From: Membranipora membranacea
Lineage: Eukaryota > Bryozoa > Gymnolaemata > Cheilostomatida > Membraniporidae
Assembly (NCBI GenBank): GCA_914767715.1
Contig: OU612074.1
Location: 6,961,501-7,021,500, forward strand
Reading direction: 5' to 3'
DNA: 60,000 nucleotides
Positions 10,182 through 22,309 of the stretch are shown in pieces. The notes beneath the pieces are model-generated. The model made no database searches. It had not been told where the DNA came from and saw nothing but the letters and a program-made list of their open reading frames with translations. Position 1 is the first letter of the stretch, and each line of letters begins with the position of its first letter. A program made the position numbers and the translations under genes.

Positions 10182-11520
10182 GAAAAATGAACTCACAGAG
10201 AGAGACAGGTCACAGCTTATTTGGCTGACAAGAACTATAAGTTGTCACAGCAAGCTACCAACGAGGACTGTTATTGCAAATTAAGATCATGTGTTTGCTG
10301 TTGTGATTTTGGCTTTGGCTAATTGAAGAACATGTAAACAGTGCTTAGGAAACTGCTTGCAAATGATCTACATGATATTTAAAGTAACAGTCCTACAAGG
10401 CCATGTTTGGTATGGTTTTACAGATCTCTCAGGCTGAAAAGTCATTAGGGCATATGAAATAAAACAGCCTGTGAACCTAATGGTAATAAAACTACTGCTA
10501 AGTCTGGAAATTGGGATCATAGTTGATCATACTGATTTATTGCCTCCCCTGACCACAATGATCCACTATGATCCTTGCTTAACTAATTGAAAAAAAACTA
10601 ATTGCTTTTTTCCACAATTTTCATTTTTTATTATTTCTATATACCCTATGAACTCACAATATGTGATGTACTTGGGTGATATATCCACTTTTCTAATAGG
10701 ACTGACTCTTTAAACTGTAAATAATTTAACTTACCTCATCTTCAGCTGTCTTGGTAAACTTTGAGCTTTGCCTGACGTTATGTTCAACATGTTGAGATGC
10801 ATTTTGAGGGTAAGAAACAATGAAAAAAACATTCAATAGACAATGCAGTGTACATAATATCTACATACATATCATATCGTATCATAATATCTCAGAATGA
10901 AGCATACTATTTGGAATATTGTGAAACACAGTGCTTCAGGTCAATGAAGGAGGGAGGCGGGGCAACAATTAATGACATTATTAAATAGGTAGAATCATAA
11001 TAAACACGGAACATTGACTAATAAATAATAATTCTTTAGCTTGAGTCCAATTATTTTACTTAGTCATTCCCCTGTATGCATACGCATATTTTGTAGACTG
11101 CTTCCTCATGGATCATTTAAAGCAAGGAATAGAAGAACGGTGAGTTTTGTTCAGTTTCATGCATTGACCGATTGACCTGGAATGCAATCATTAGATACCT
11201 GACCACTAATATTGATGCCATGGCATTTTTGAATAAACATGTATGCCGAATATTCACTGTCTCTAATTTTGGTCTGATTATCGGAAAACACATACGAGAA
11301 GAATGTATTATTTTCTGTTTTATCCTTGGGAATAATATAACATAGTAGGGTGAAGACAGGCAGATCATGCAAATGCCTGTGAAGCCTCTTGTCTTGCAGT
11401 AGCTTACTAGTATTGTGATGTATTTGTGAGGGTGTATTCCACTCCGAATCATCTGGGACCAGGAGAAGTCCAATATCAAAGCTGTCCCCCACAGAGTTTT
11501 TTCCAAACTTCTAATTTCCC
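10182..11520. other. Intergenic, no gene supported
   Basis: The longest frames, on the minus strand at 11117-11506, overlap each other in two frames and show no family motif or splice context. They are treated as chance frames. Confidence 0.35.
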
Positions 11521-11765
11521 TTTGACTCTATCATTTATTTACAGCACTCATTTTGATCAGGCCATTACATGCGACATATTGCACCACTAGATACAGAGCT
11601 GTAATAAAATATTGGCATCTCATCATTGGCCAAATATTTCATATCTCCATGGTAAGCTCTGTACCAATATACGCAATCTACTGTGAATAAACTGCCAAGA
11701 TAAAAAGTTTATCTTGAATCTTAGCATGTTCTCTTTTTACGTAGCAACACAAATCACCACACAGA
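11521..11765. repeat. Dispersed repeat, left part (pairs with about 20985-21160)
   Basis: Blocks such as GGCCATTA, AAAATATTG, GGCCAAATATTT and AAACTGCCAAGATAAA occur in the same order at about 20985-21160. The continuation of the second copy (21160-21360) matches 13066-13360 here, so this copy has been split by about 1.3 kb that includes the U2-derived repeat at 12699. Confidence 0.65.
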
Positions 11766-12698
11766 GAATAATAATGGGATGAAAAACAACTAAATTGTCC
11801 ATGAAATCAGAAAAGTGCAAACTTCAGTTGAAATAAGCGCATATTTTGCTCACAATGCTGTTAAAGTCATCTTAGCATGAGCATATTTGATTGCTGTGTA
11901 ATAAAAGAGCGAAAATTGCTTATTTGCTTGAAAAGCGTAAAATCAGATGAAACCTATGAGATAGAGCAGTCAAATAAAAATTTGATTGATGAAATAGTTT
12001 ATCATCAAGTTAGCTAGCGCATTGAACATGTGAAACAAATGATAATGTATATGATGGTGTTTGACTGCTTTTAACCACGTGATATACTGTGTTTTGCTGA
12101 AATGGGCCACACCAATAAATTATTAGCAGATTTAGGTAATGTGCTGCACTCATGTTGTGAAAGTGAAGTCAAAATTTCATTGCTTGCATAACCTGGCTTT
12201 TATTTTTGTTAGTACCCCGTAGTAACACTGATTTTAAGTCACTTTCAATTGAATTGGTAAAGTACCAAGGAGTAATTCATGAGTGTACCCAAGGTAATAC
12301 CCACCAATTATTGTCTAGTTGACATGAGATTTCAGTAAACAAAAGCCTATGTGTCAAATGGGCCATTGTGGTACAGATAACTCACCAGATTATAAACGCT
12401 CTTAATCCTATAATTATCATATTTTCGAACAAATTTTCAGTAAGTAGGAATTGCTTCCCTTGTGAAGAAACCAGCTTTGATTATATCATATTTCAAATAG
12501 AAATGATTGTCTTACAAGAACCAAAAAAAATACACTAACCTGCCAGTTAGTATACTCAAAGACAGTGGTATATTCTTCTGATTTAACTCAATACAGGCGT
12601 AATCATCCTATAGAACACTTGTCGACAGATTACTCTGGATTCGACCATTTATTGGGTGAATCATGCTCCTAAGTAAAAAGAACAATGGGTACTTCTTT
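11766..12698. other. Intergenic, nothing recognised
   Basis: AT-rich sequence forming the left part of the insertion inside the dispersed repeat. No gene or further repeat identified. Confidence 0.35.
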
Positions 12699-12915
12699 AG
12701 CTTCTCGGCATAATGGCTAAGATCAAAGTGTCACTGCCAATGGCTGATTAGTGCCTGTTTCAGTTTCTGGCAGCTTGCTGCACACTTATGATTAGGAGGT
12801 CCACCATGGCCTCACCTCTAGGATGCATTCTAGCTTGCTAGGATGTCTCACACTCTCAGTATGAGGACTCTGGGCAACTTGCGTCCCTCTTTAGGGGCAG
12901 CCCACCCTCTGTTTT
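12699..12915 (+). repeat. U2 snRNA-derived repeat, copy 2
   Basis: 12699-12733 resembles the 5' end of U2 snRNA, including CTTCTCGGC and TGGCTAAGATCAAAGTG. This is followed by a body shared with the minus-strand copy (GGCAGC(T/C)(T/C)GCTGCACACTT, then TGATTA.GAGGTCC). The tail from about 12808, with GCATTCTAG, CTAGGATGT and TGCGTCCCTCTT, also matches the part of copy 1 at 6580-6670, though in the opposite relative orientation. Only the head resembles U2, so this is not a functional snRNA gene. Confidence 0.7.
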
Positions 12916-13065
12916 GTCATAAACAGGGCTTCAGTGCCAGCACAAAATTAACTCTGAAATCAACCATGCTTAACCCTTAAAGTAACAGCCACTAACGCTT
13001 CCAAAATAACTCTTAAAAAAGGTCAATTATTGTTGCAATTTATTCCCTTATTTTCCTCTGTGCAA

Positions 13066-13360
13066 AGTTTCAAAACAACCACCATCCAAGTCCCATGTCA
13101 ATGCAATGGTGGGGTTCTTGCCACCAAAATCTTTGTAATCTTCCTTTTTGCAAATTGTGCAAAAACATGACTCACTTTTCGCAAATTTTGTATTCAGTAA
13201 AAAATCGAAAACATCAATATTTAGTTTTTTTGCAGATTGTATCATTGACACATTTTTTGTAAATGATTTGTAAAAAATAAGCCAGCTCAGTCTTCTATTA
13301 CCCAATGTCATGAACAAAGATCATCGAAGCCAAGTATACAAGAGCTGAGGTGAAATGTAG
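13066..13360. repeat. Dispersed repeat, right part (pairs with about 21165-21360)
   Basis: CAAAACAACCAC, AAGTCCCAT, GCAAATTG(T/C)GCAA and GAGCTGAGGTGA-like blocks recur in order at 21165-21345. A minus-strand frame of 89 codons (13048-13317) has a CxxC pair; the matching frame in the other copy is also partly open but very diverged. It may be the remnant of a transposon protein. No family is recognised. Confidence 0.55.
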
Positions 13361-14701
13361 TTACTTTTAGCACTCAGCACCACTGGTATGTGGGCATTCT
13401 GCGTGTGGTGAGTGCAACATTTATTTTTCTATCTCTTAGCTCTCTTTGAAATTCCATTGGATTATCTGATAACAATTGTGGAAAAGATAACCTAACTATG
13501 TCCATTTGATATTCACATATTTTATTTTATATACACTGAAGAAGTTTGAGAATAATGAATACTTCAGGAATTATCCATGAAAACCACACCATGGTAACAT
13601 TGATGATATTGAGAGAGAACAAAAGCTCAGGCCACACGGGGGTCGTCTTCTCACAATTTGTATACATTTTCACGAAAAACATTCGTATGAATAGGATTCC
13701 AACCATTTCGTGAAACATTGTATGTAAACGATGCACAAATCCGAATCGTATAAATTTTCACGAAATGTTATCTGATTGGCTGTCAGATTTGATTTATTGG
13801 CTGTCTGGTTTGATTGATATGTCAAGGCCATATCTATGTAAACACCTTTTGTTAAAAAGATGGAATGGATGATCAATATGTGGAGCTTCTCATTGATTTG
13901 GACCTGGAGCAAGAGGGTTACAATGACTAATTGGGTATCCAATTGAATAAATATGAGGAGATAGTTGAGCCAAAGCATATCCAAAAGCTGAATCACTGGA
14001 CTGGTTGGTACAACAAACAATAAGAAACAGCGTCTCATTGGTTCAAATTTTTTATTTATCACTGTAGGACTATGGTTTAGATTGGTTGAGGAGGATTACA
14101 GTAGGATTACACCCATACATCATTTAGTACGAATTTGGGAAATGACAATCATGTGTGGCAGGCTGATATTCGTAAGAAATTTAATTTGCAAGAGTTAGCT
14201 GAAATTCGCATGAGTGTGTGGCCTTAGCTTAAAGATGTTAAAGAGCTAAAGTGTAGTTATGATAATAAAATGTAGATGATCAAGGATCGCGAGGTAAGAT
14301 CTTATTCACTTGGCATACAACCCTTGAGAAAAGGATGCATCACTTCAATGTATGCATTTTATCAATGAACAACTTGGCAAGCTATAAAAAAAAGAAGTTA
14401 ATCAGGCAACAATTTCCTCATTGTTGTTTTAGATTTTGCCATCCAGTATCATTCGATAACTGAGTGCAATTGATAATTTATAAGGTTGCTTTGTTGCAGA
14501 AGCTGAGCCTCATACATTTCTTCTATTTTCATTGTTACCTTGTTCATCTGTATAACACTAAACCATGGCTCAATAAACAAAAACTGCACATTACTCATTT
14601 TGATCTTAGACTGCCAACGCTGGAGGAGCCAAAGTGACTGTAGCGAGAAACAGAGTCACAAAACTACACAATCATATGGGTGAGACCATTGTTAGCATGA
14701 T
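13361..14701. other. Intergenic, no gene supported
   Basis: Contains overlapping open frames on the minus strand (13527-13736, 13670-14062) without recognisable domains. The surrounding sequence has short repeated blocks such as TTTCACGAAA and TTGGCTGTC. Confidence 0.35.
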
Positions 14702-14726
14702 GTGTGTGTATATATATATATATAAA
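14702..14726. repeat. TG/TA microsatellite
   Basis: GTGTGTGTATATATATATAT-type dinucleotide tract, likely length-polymorphic. Confidence 0.9.
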
Positions 14727-15040
14727 CCCTAAATCTGTATTTAAATGAAACCTTCTCTAGCCTAAAGCATTTATCGGAGACTCCAGCTCATTATTGAGGA
14801 GAAGTCGAGCTTCATTTATGTAACTGCTAATCACTCACAGTCTAATTACAAAAACTGTGTGTGACTGAAAAGAGATGCCATAACTGACTATAAAGCCACC
14901 AGATGCTGTGAATGGTGTTAAACTTTGTATTTTGATTAGCAATTAGTGTATACTGGCACAAAAGTATTCCATATTCAATACAGACTGCGTTAAGAACAGG
15001 TTGCAGGGATAACCGGCTTGGTTGTTGTTTTTTTTGTAGG

Positions 15041-18000
15041 ATGTTTAGGTCATTCGAATGGCAGTGTATTGTACTTATTATGATGTGTCTCCTTAGCACT
15101 GTTCTATCTAAAAAAATGCAGCATCAATGTAAGGGAACCAAGACTGAAGCGGCAGGACCAAGTGGGACTATTGAGTTTGCTGGAGACTGTAGTCTGACCT
15201 TGACAAATGTCTCAGGTACATTAAGCATCCCTGGGATTACTAGTGATAGCAGCTGTGATAGATCTATGCAACTTAACATCAACAAAGGCACTTACTGTGT
15301 AGATCAATCTGTGAAAGACACTCTGATTAAAACAACAACCAAGGATCAGTTAGAATTTAGCTCTGTTGGAGCATCCTCCTTTATCCTCAACTACTATAAA
15401 GGTGGGTTATAAGAGTGTTCTTAGATTTTAGAGGAAAAAGGACAGAATGTTGTCAAAACAGCCATACCCTGTCATTTTGCTAAAACAACATTCAGTTGAT
15501 GTCTCAACATTATGTTGTATTTAGACCAGCATTCATCAGATGATCTGAAAATCATCATTCGGATAATGTTATAATTGTTCATTGCCAGATCCAACTGTAT
15601 CACGATACGGCATCAAATTGTAAATATCAACAAAATTCAAACTGCTGTTCCTTTGCTACCATTGGGACATCTACACACACAGACAACACACATCCCTTTT
15701 TGTTAAGTTCAAAATAGAAGTTTGATATGATCATATCTACTCTTACTTTGAAATAGGAGTTCTTGATCAAAAGTATAGATGTTGATGTCATCAGAACTTT
15801 GGTAATGATTATTATTATCGAATTTGTTGTGCTAGATGTATGATAATACTAAACTAGGAGCATATACTATATATAAATATAACCTAGAACAGATTGGTAT
15901 ACAATCTTGAGGGAACGATCCTGTGTGCAAGGACTGTTGGGAATTTTCATGAGTGTGTGGATTTACCTTTGACTGCCATGTTAAGGTTAAGTAACACTGC
16001 ACAAGACTAAAACCATATGTTACTCTTTTGATAGTTTTTGAGACAGCACCAAGGACAATCAGGATAAACGCTGAGGTTTACTATGAGGGTGTGATTTCCA
16101 GTAAAGATTACCCGGGTTTGTCTTCAGACTCCGTATTTGCAATTTATGGTGTCTTGTACAACATACCCAAATCATGTAATCTGACATTCTCACTCCTTTC
16201 TGATATGAGCAAGATTCCTACTAACACCAGTGTATCAGTTGCTGGAAGAAATTTCACCCAAGCCCTTTCATCACAATTCAGTCTGAAGATTGATGAGCAA
16301 CGCACACAAATACGCATTACTTCTGCTTCTACAGTAGTATACCTTCTAAGATATGAAGGTAAGCTTAGCAACATAGCATTAGCCTTCAAAGACTGCACAA
16401 AGACAAAAGCATTGAAAACCAGGTGGCCAGTGCTGCTGAAATTGCATGATGTTTACTGTAAGAATGCTCTTTTATGTATACTTAACGAAATCGCTAACCC
16501 ATAGAATTAGCAGGTTTGCATCATTTTGAGCGAAGTCACCGAATGATGAAGTTTGAGAGGGAGAAATGGCCCCGTGAGTGCGACTAAGATTATATATGGA
16601 CTCTCTATGTCATTTTACATCAATAGGTCCAAGTTCTAAATCTTTGTCACCACCAAATGAGGAACAATATCCTGAAAGAAGCGCTAAATTAAGAAATTGG
16701 AAAACATATTTGAGAAATCATCCTTCAGGATGACTTAAACCCAAGATTTCCACAATTCTATTCCGACAAGATGGAAATTCAGTCTCTTCTGGTTCTTTTT
16801 CTCGATGGAATACTTTCATATTAAATTGCTAATTTTAGTAAATTTCTAATCTACTATTTGAAAATGGTTGGGTACCTAGAAAATAATTGTGATGAGAAAA
16901 CAACAACCAAAAATGCTCAACCATTACATCATCTTGTAGGAGTGAATCACAAACAGAATGTTTTCCAAGAGATGAAGTCAGCACTGCTGTTTCAGACCAT
17001 AATTCCACACTGTGAGGTCACTGAAACATCGGTCAATGGATGTTACAATTGCGTGGTTCACCAATATTAGGTTAGATTCACCCTAAGCCCCCCCCCCCCC
17101 CTTATCTCCAATTCTGACCTTATTGAAGGATCCCCATTCACTCTGCAGAATATTCATGAAAAAAGATCTTCTGTTCTCAACGCTGGGTATTCAAAGTATC
17201 TGAATTTATTTAAATACAATTTGAAAGCTCAATGTTTGAAATTTGAGATGACAAACTTCTTTTTTTTCAGTTGTCACCTGCAATATGAAGTCGATCCCGA
17301 CTGTGGATAATGCCATGTCAACAGTTACTAGGCGATCATCAGAGGGTGACTTTATTCTTCCTGGGACTGTGACTGTTAATTATGCATGTCACGCTGGTTA
17401 TATACTGTCCAAACCAGAACATAATAGAGCTGACTGTGAGTACAGGCATTTGGCTCGAGAGGGAAGACCAGATGGTGGAAAAACTGAACTTACTTCTGCT
17501 TTGTGGATCAGTACTGACAAAGTTAGGTGTCAGAGAGGTAAGTTGTCTATACCGTAAAATAATTAATTGAACAGATGATCTATTGATAATAATTATTTAT
17601 ACCGACATTCGCACAGTCCATGGTCCAATTCCAAGATAACACCATAGTCAAAGACCAGTGGAACAAAGAAAAATATTTCCAATTTTATTTTATAAACAGA
17701 AACAGTTAGGGTTGATGTTTTTATTAAATGATGGTGAATAATTAAAATAGTTAGGTTTGAAAATAGGCCATCAGCCATTTTTCTCAAACCAGTCTGCCAT
17801 GCAGCATTTGGTTGAGAGGCCTCCTCTATCAGTTGGTCTACTTTAAGTGTTTTAAAACTTGACAAGGTGATCATTTTAGTTTTTAGTTGATTGCACAAGG
17901 TATATCTGGCTGTCCATTGTATCGGAAGCTTCATTCCCTTAACCATGAACTGATTGACCAAGGCGGGATCTCTTGCGTCAAATTATCAAAATTTGTGTCA

Positions 18001-19867
18001 CTACCACTGCTTTTTGATACACCTGAAAATGTCCAAAAATTAGCTAGACATTTAGACTTATTGTTTTCCACTCAGTGATATGTTAGAATATGAAAATAGC
18101 AAATGGGGCCCAGGTGCATGGAATAAAAGCTAGTTGAGCTTCTAATAAATTTGGCAGACGTTTTAGAATCAATCCATAAAACAGTTTTCCAGATCTCAAA
18201 TATTTTCGCCCCAAGCTTCCATACATGTGGTAAGCTTAGTAATTATTAGGCAATGAAAAAGCATAATCAAAATTTATGTTGGTAAATCCGACCTATACAA
18301 TGTGAATGAACCTTACAAGAATAGAGTATGTAATTTCCATGGTGACTCATCATTCATTATCTAATATCTTAGTATTATCATTTGTTATCAATTAAATATT
18401 ACCTATTTTCATATATCTCATTGTTATACAAGTGTATCAATTATTGGATCGATGATGCCATTGCAGTGTAATTCTTGGCAATTAATAAAAAAATGGCCAC
18501 CATTTCCGTTCACAATAGCTAATTAATTAGTGTCTCATTTATCAATAGAACAAGGTTAAATTATCCTTTGATGATTTTGTTAAAAATTGTTCTTTTCTTA
18601 TCATTTGACTGTAAATTTGTAGTATAAAGATGTTACTGATAAACTTTCTTTTGTTAGTAATATGTGGTACCATTCCAGAAAAGTATTATATTACCCATTC
18701 TAATCTCACTGAAGTTTCAAATGGTAGGCATCGCTACCGGGATAAAGTAACACTGTCATGTGATACTGGATATGTACTATCAACTGGAAGACCCCACCAC
18801 ACCATTCAGTGCCAGTCAGATGGTGCCTGGGGTCCTGAAGATGCAGTACCACATTGTCAACAAGGTACAATAACAATTAAACCTGATTCACCTGGCCAAG
18901 GCTAATGAATTTGCTTGGGGAAGCCCCGTGATAAAAAAGTCAAACCAGGTATCATTATCTAGATGGAGAACAGAAACTATTTTTTCAATAGACTTTGCCA
19001 ATACTCATAGACATGAAACTGTAATTCAACCACAATGTGTTCTCTTTACTATTAGTGTTGTGACTACCAAGCTAGTCTGCCAAGCAGATTATTGGTTAAG
19101 CAGCCATTAGTCAATACTAATGATTTTTGTTAGTATACAAGTTGCTCACTTTGAGAAAAGATGGGCCTTTAACACACAGTGTCAACAGCCGTTGGCTCAA
19201 ATCCAGCCGTAACCGGCCAACGGGGTTTGTTGGGTCCCTGGAGTGCTCGGATATTGCCTCTAGGCAGCCATAACTAATTATTTGGAATGTGGTAGAGGCC
19301 CTTCGATGTTAGCTAACATATCCTATATTCAAGTCTTGAGTTCAGAAGATATTTATTGAATGTGATCCACAATGTTGTTATTCTTCTTTCAGCTGGATGG
19401 GTGATAGCTTTGATTGTGATTGCTGTAGTTATTGGTATTGCTGCTGTGTCAGCAACTGTGTTCTTAATGATCAGAAAAGGAAAATCTGGGTGAGTCTAGT
19501 GATAAGCTTTGCATCATTAAATTAGTGATAGCATTGCTTGATTTCATTTTGGTCTGAACATTAGAAACTGCAAAATATTGCTGCATAAAAGAATAGCCTG
19601 TAATCATTCTGTTCAGCTGCATAGTCATGGTATCCAAAAAAATAAGGCCATCACTTGTAACCACATTGCTGTCATAAATGTGGCAGAAGAGTAGCTTATT
19701 TTGTTTCAAAATTGTATAGATACTTTACGTTTCTTTGTGCCAGCATTGCAGTTTGCTCATGATATCAACAAAGTCGTATAATATATCACTTTTGTTTTAG
19801 TTATAACAAACCTCCTCAATCCTCAAGTCAAGTGGTTGACAGATTGTGGCCTCAGCAACAAAGGTGA
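15041..19867 (+). CDS. CUB-like/sushi type I membrane protein, six exons, 440 aa
   Basis: Exons: 15041-15401, 16035-16358, 17271-17537, 18658-18864, 19393-19489, 19801-19867, all with GT-AG junctions. The first four introns are phase 1, the last phase 2, and the summed length is a whole number of codons. Residues 1-23 are a signal peptide. Residues 24-120 hold four cysteines (30, 50, 72, 86) in a CUB-like spacing. Residues 121-228 form a cysteine-poor CUB-like domain with EGVISSKDYPG. Residues 229-317 and 318-386 are sushi domains with paired cysteines; the second ends in DGAW and C. A TM helix spans about 390-412 (GWVIALIVIAVVIGIAAV), followed by a basic stop and a 21-residue Pro/Gln-rich tail. 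The start follows an acceptor-like TTTTTTTTGTAG, so a 5' UTR intron is likely. AG/GTGATA at the stop could be a donor, so the tail may be longer. A surface recognition or adhesion role is inferred. A paralogue lies on the minus strand at 57898-59874. Confidence 0.85.
17720..18080 (-). pseudogene. Unidentified coding-like remnant inside intron 3 of the CUB/sushi gene
   Basis: On the minus strand, two adjacent frames read as protein. One gives SDTNFDNLTQEIPPWSISSW near 18030-17970. The other continues with KLPIQWTARYTLCNQLKTK and VDQLIEEASQPNAAWQ down to about 17770. They are separated by a frame change near 17960. An AATAAA sequence follows further downstream on the same strand (near 17690). 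I do not recognise the family. A retrocopy or transposon fragment antisense to the host gene would explain the frames. Confidence 0.35.
19135..19260 (-). repeat. Possible tRNA-like SINE fragment in intron 4
   Basis: GGCTCAAATCCAGCC near 19195 resembles a B box and lies next to GC-rich sequence unlike the rest of the intron. The A box is not convincing and the orientation is uncertain. Confidence 0.3.
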
Positions 19868-20984
19868 TATGACCTGAAATCTACTAATATCAAAGGAGAA
19901 AAGTAATGTTAAATCGAACAATCCTATGTAGCAACCATTTTTTGTTTTATTGTCATTTGATAAGAAAGACACCATTCTTAAACTTCTCGAATTTGGGTAA
20001 AAAATCCGACTTGACAGTTGACAATGTTTGTTGATAATCTTGTTTGAGCGGTACCGTTTGTCCGTTCTTGGTCTGTCTATTTAGCCATACCCTACTCCAG
20101 AGTATTATTATATAAGTGATCAAACTATCATTTTAATATGTATTCATTTTATTGCAATTTCTATGACAATGCTCTACTTCGAGTATTTTCCTGATTCATC
20201 CAGGTTTAACAAACAAAATACCCTGTTTTGGTCAGCACAGGACAATTTATTTACTCATAATTACCCAATTTTGTATGTGATTTTCTTCTTTCTTGAAGTC
20301 CAGCTTTTTGATGATTCACTATAGTTTTTCTGAGGCAAAGTTGGCCTATCGCGATGAATCATGAATTTTTCCTCCTCAATAATAATTTGATTTTTCTTTC
20401 TCTTCATCTGGAGAAAGCAACGTGTGGCTTCCGGATTTTATTTTCTGACTCATGTTTTCTGATATTATCACTGGTGCTTCATTCCTCACCTAGTTTTGAT
20501 GATGTTTAATCAATGAAAATGATAGTACTATATTTAAAAATACAGACATTACTATCCGAATATATCTAGCTTGTTGTTAAATACCTGCTAGAGTCCTCGT
20601 TTCCAAACTGCACACTTATTGTTGGATCAATATGCATTTTCAGTGGACGGTGAAGGGGCAGATTTTTGGGATACAACCGGTCTAACTCTGGTCTGCCTGC
20701 AGCAGCATGACATTACTCATCCCTGTCATGTAATAATGTAATCTGCCTGAAGTTACAAGTTGTGTTGATGCAATGATGCAGGTGTTGATGCAATGTTGAG
20801 GTTGCCATAAGTCGGATGTGTGGTGAATTTTTTTGCAGTTTGGGCATTTCATCTTTTTTTGCAAGCTTACAAAAACTGCAGTATTATCTGGAATGAACCA
20901 TCCTTTTTTAAGTCTTGCAGTTATTCAACATGTTGCATAGCGTTTACTCAACTTTTTTACATAAAATTTGTTCACACAACCCCC
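19868..20984. other. 3' flank of the CUB/sushi gene, nothing recognised
   Basis: AT-rich. No clear exon continuing the receptor tail and no strong poly(A) signal close to the stop could be chosen. A short duplicated block, TTGATGCAATG, occurs at about 20765-20795. Confidence 0.4.
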
Positions 20985-21360
20985 TTTGACGAGGCCATTA
21001 TAAGTGACATAGTTCGCCACAAGATATGAAGCTATGAACAAAATATTGTCATTACATCATCGGCCAAATATTTGCAATGTACCATATATAAACTGCCAAG
21101 ATAAATAATTGATCATGTGCCTCAGCCTGTTTTCTTTTTAAGGAGCGACACAACTCACTGAACTTTCAAAACAACCACTACCAAAGTCCCATAATATTTC
21201 TAGTCTACTGATTGCAAATTGCGCAAGGTCATGAATCACTTCTTGGTAATTTGAATTCTGTATATCATTTAGTATATTTGGTTTATCTCTTACATATTAT
21301 TCAAATCAAAAAGAATATCAAAGCTAAGGTACACATGATCTGAGGTGAGGTTTTACCAGT
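20985..21360. repeat. Dispersed repeat, uninterrupted copy
   Basis: Matches 11521-11765 followed directly by 13066-13360, in the same orientation. It therefore represents the state without the 1.3-kb insertion seen in the first copy. Confidence 0.6.
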
Positions 21361-22309
21361 GGCTTTTTTGCTGGCTTCCCTGTAAGAATTTGGATATAAA
21401 TAATCTATATCGAGAAATGAGTCTATGCTCATTTGGAATTGACACATATAAGTATATATTTAATTGAATATTCATTGAATTGTCAATGAAAACCAATATG
21501 CAGCAATCACACAGAGAAAGATATGAAGAATTGAGTATAAGATTATGCATGATACAGAGTCTGTTAATGGTCTATGATCATGATGCCCGTTTATTCACTC
21601 AACCTCTCCTCAGGTTCGTTTCCTTCTAATTTCAAGTTTGATGTCATCATAATAAAAAAAATGTTTTCGTTGAGGTAGTTACTTGTAGCGTAAAGGAAAC
21701 TGTATGCTCTTAGTGCAGCAATTGATCAAAATGTCAAGAGAAGTGGACAGCTGTAATCTGTATTCTTAACTAGGCTTGTTTAGTGTATCAATGAACTAAA
21801 TTGAATCAGTGCATTGAGTATGATGTTAATGTCTAAATGGAACTGTAATGAATGCTGTGATTGGCTGTAAGATTCATATAGCGTCGATGTCTTGGTTTAC
21901 TGGATTACATGGATTACTGTTTTATATTGATATTGAACAAACTTTGGCAGTGGTATATTCTTTTTTTTTTCTTCAACTTTATATACCATAACTAGTGGTG
22001 GCAGCAGCCTGTGACAGTGGCTGAATAATTTATAAGTGAGGACTGGTGAAACAATTGTAACTGTGTCCGTGCCATTGCAATTAATACATTGAACAAATGA
22101 ATCTTAGTCTATGCTTTTTCCACTTTTATTTTTTTCTATTTATACCTGCATTTTATGAGCTGATTTTACAGTTTTATCAGCAGTCCAGCAATTTAATTTT
22201 TCAGTAGTGATGTAATATTCGCTGGTTAATATTCGCTGGTTAATACACGTCCAAGATAATAAATCAATAAATGATTTGTACCGTAATCCGATAATTTTAG
22301 GGAGGCATA
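21361..22309. other. Intergenic, nothing recognised
   Basis: AT-rich sequence between the dispersed repeat and the inverted-arm element. No gene or repeat identified. Confidence 0.35.

Noticed and set aside
11117-11506. 129- and 111-aa overlapping minus-strand frames
   Set aside because: Two frames of the same strand are both open and neither shows family residues; likely chance.
12699-12733. Functional U2 snRNA gene
   Set aside because: Only the first about 35 bases resemble U2; the branch-site and Sm regions are absent.
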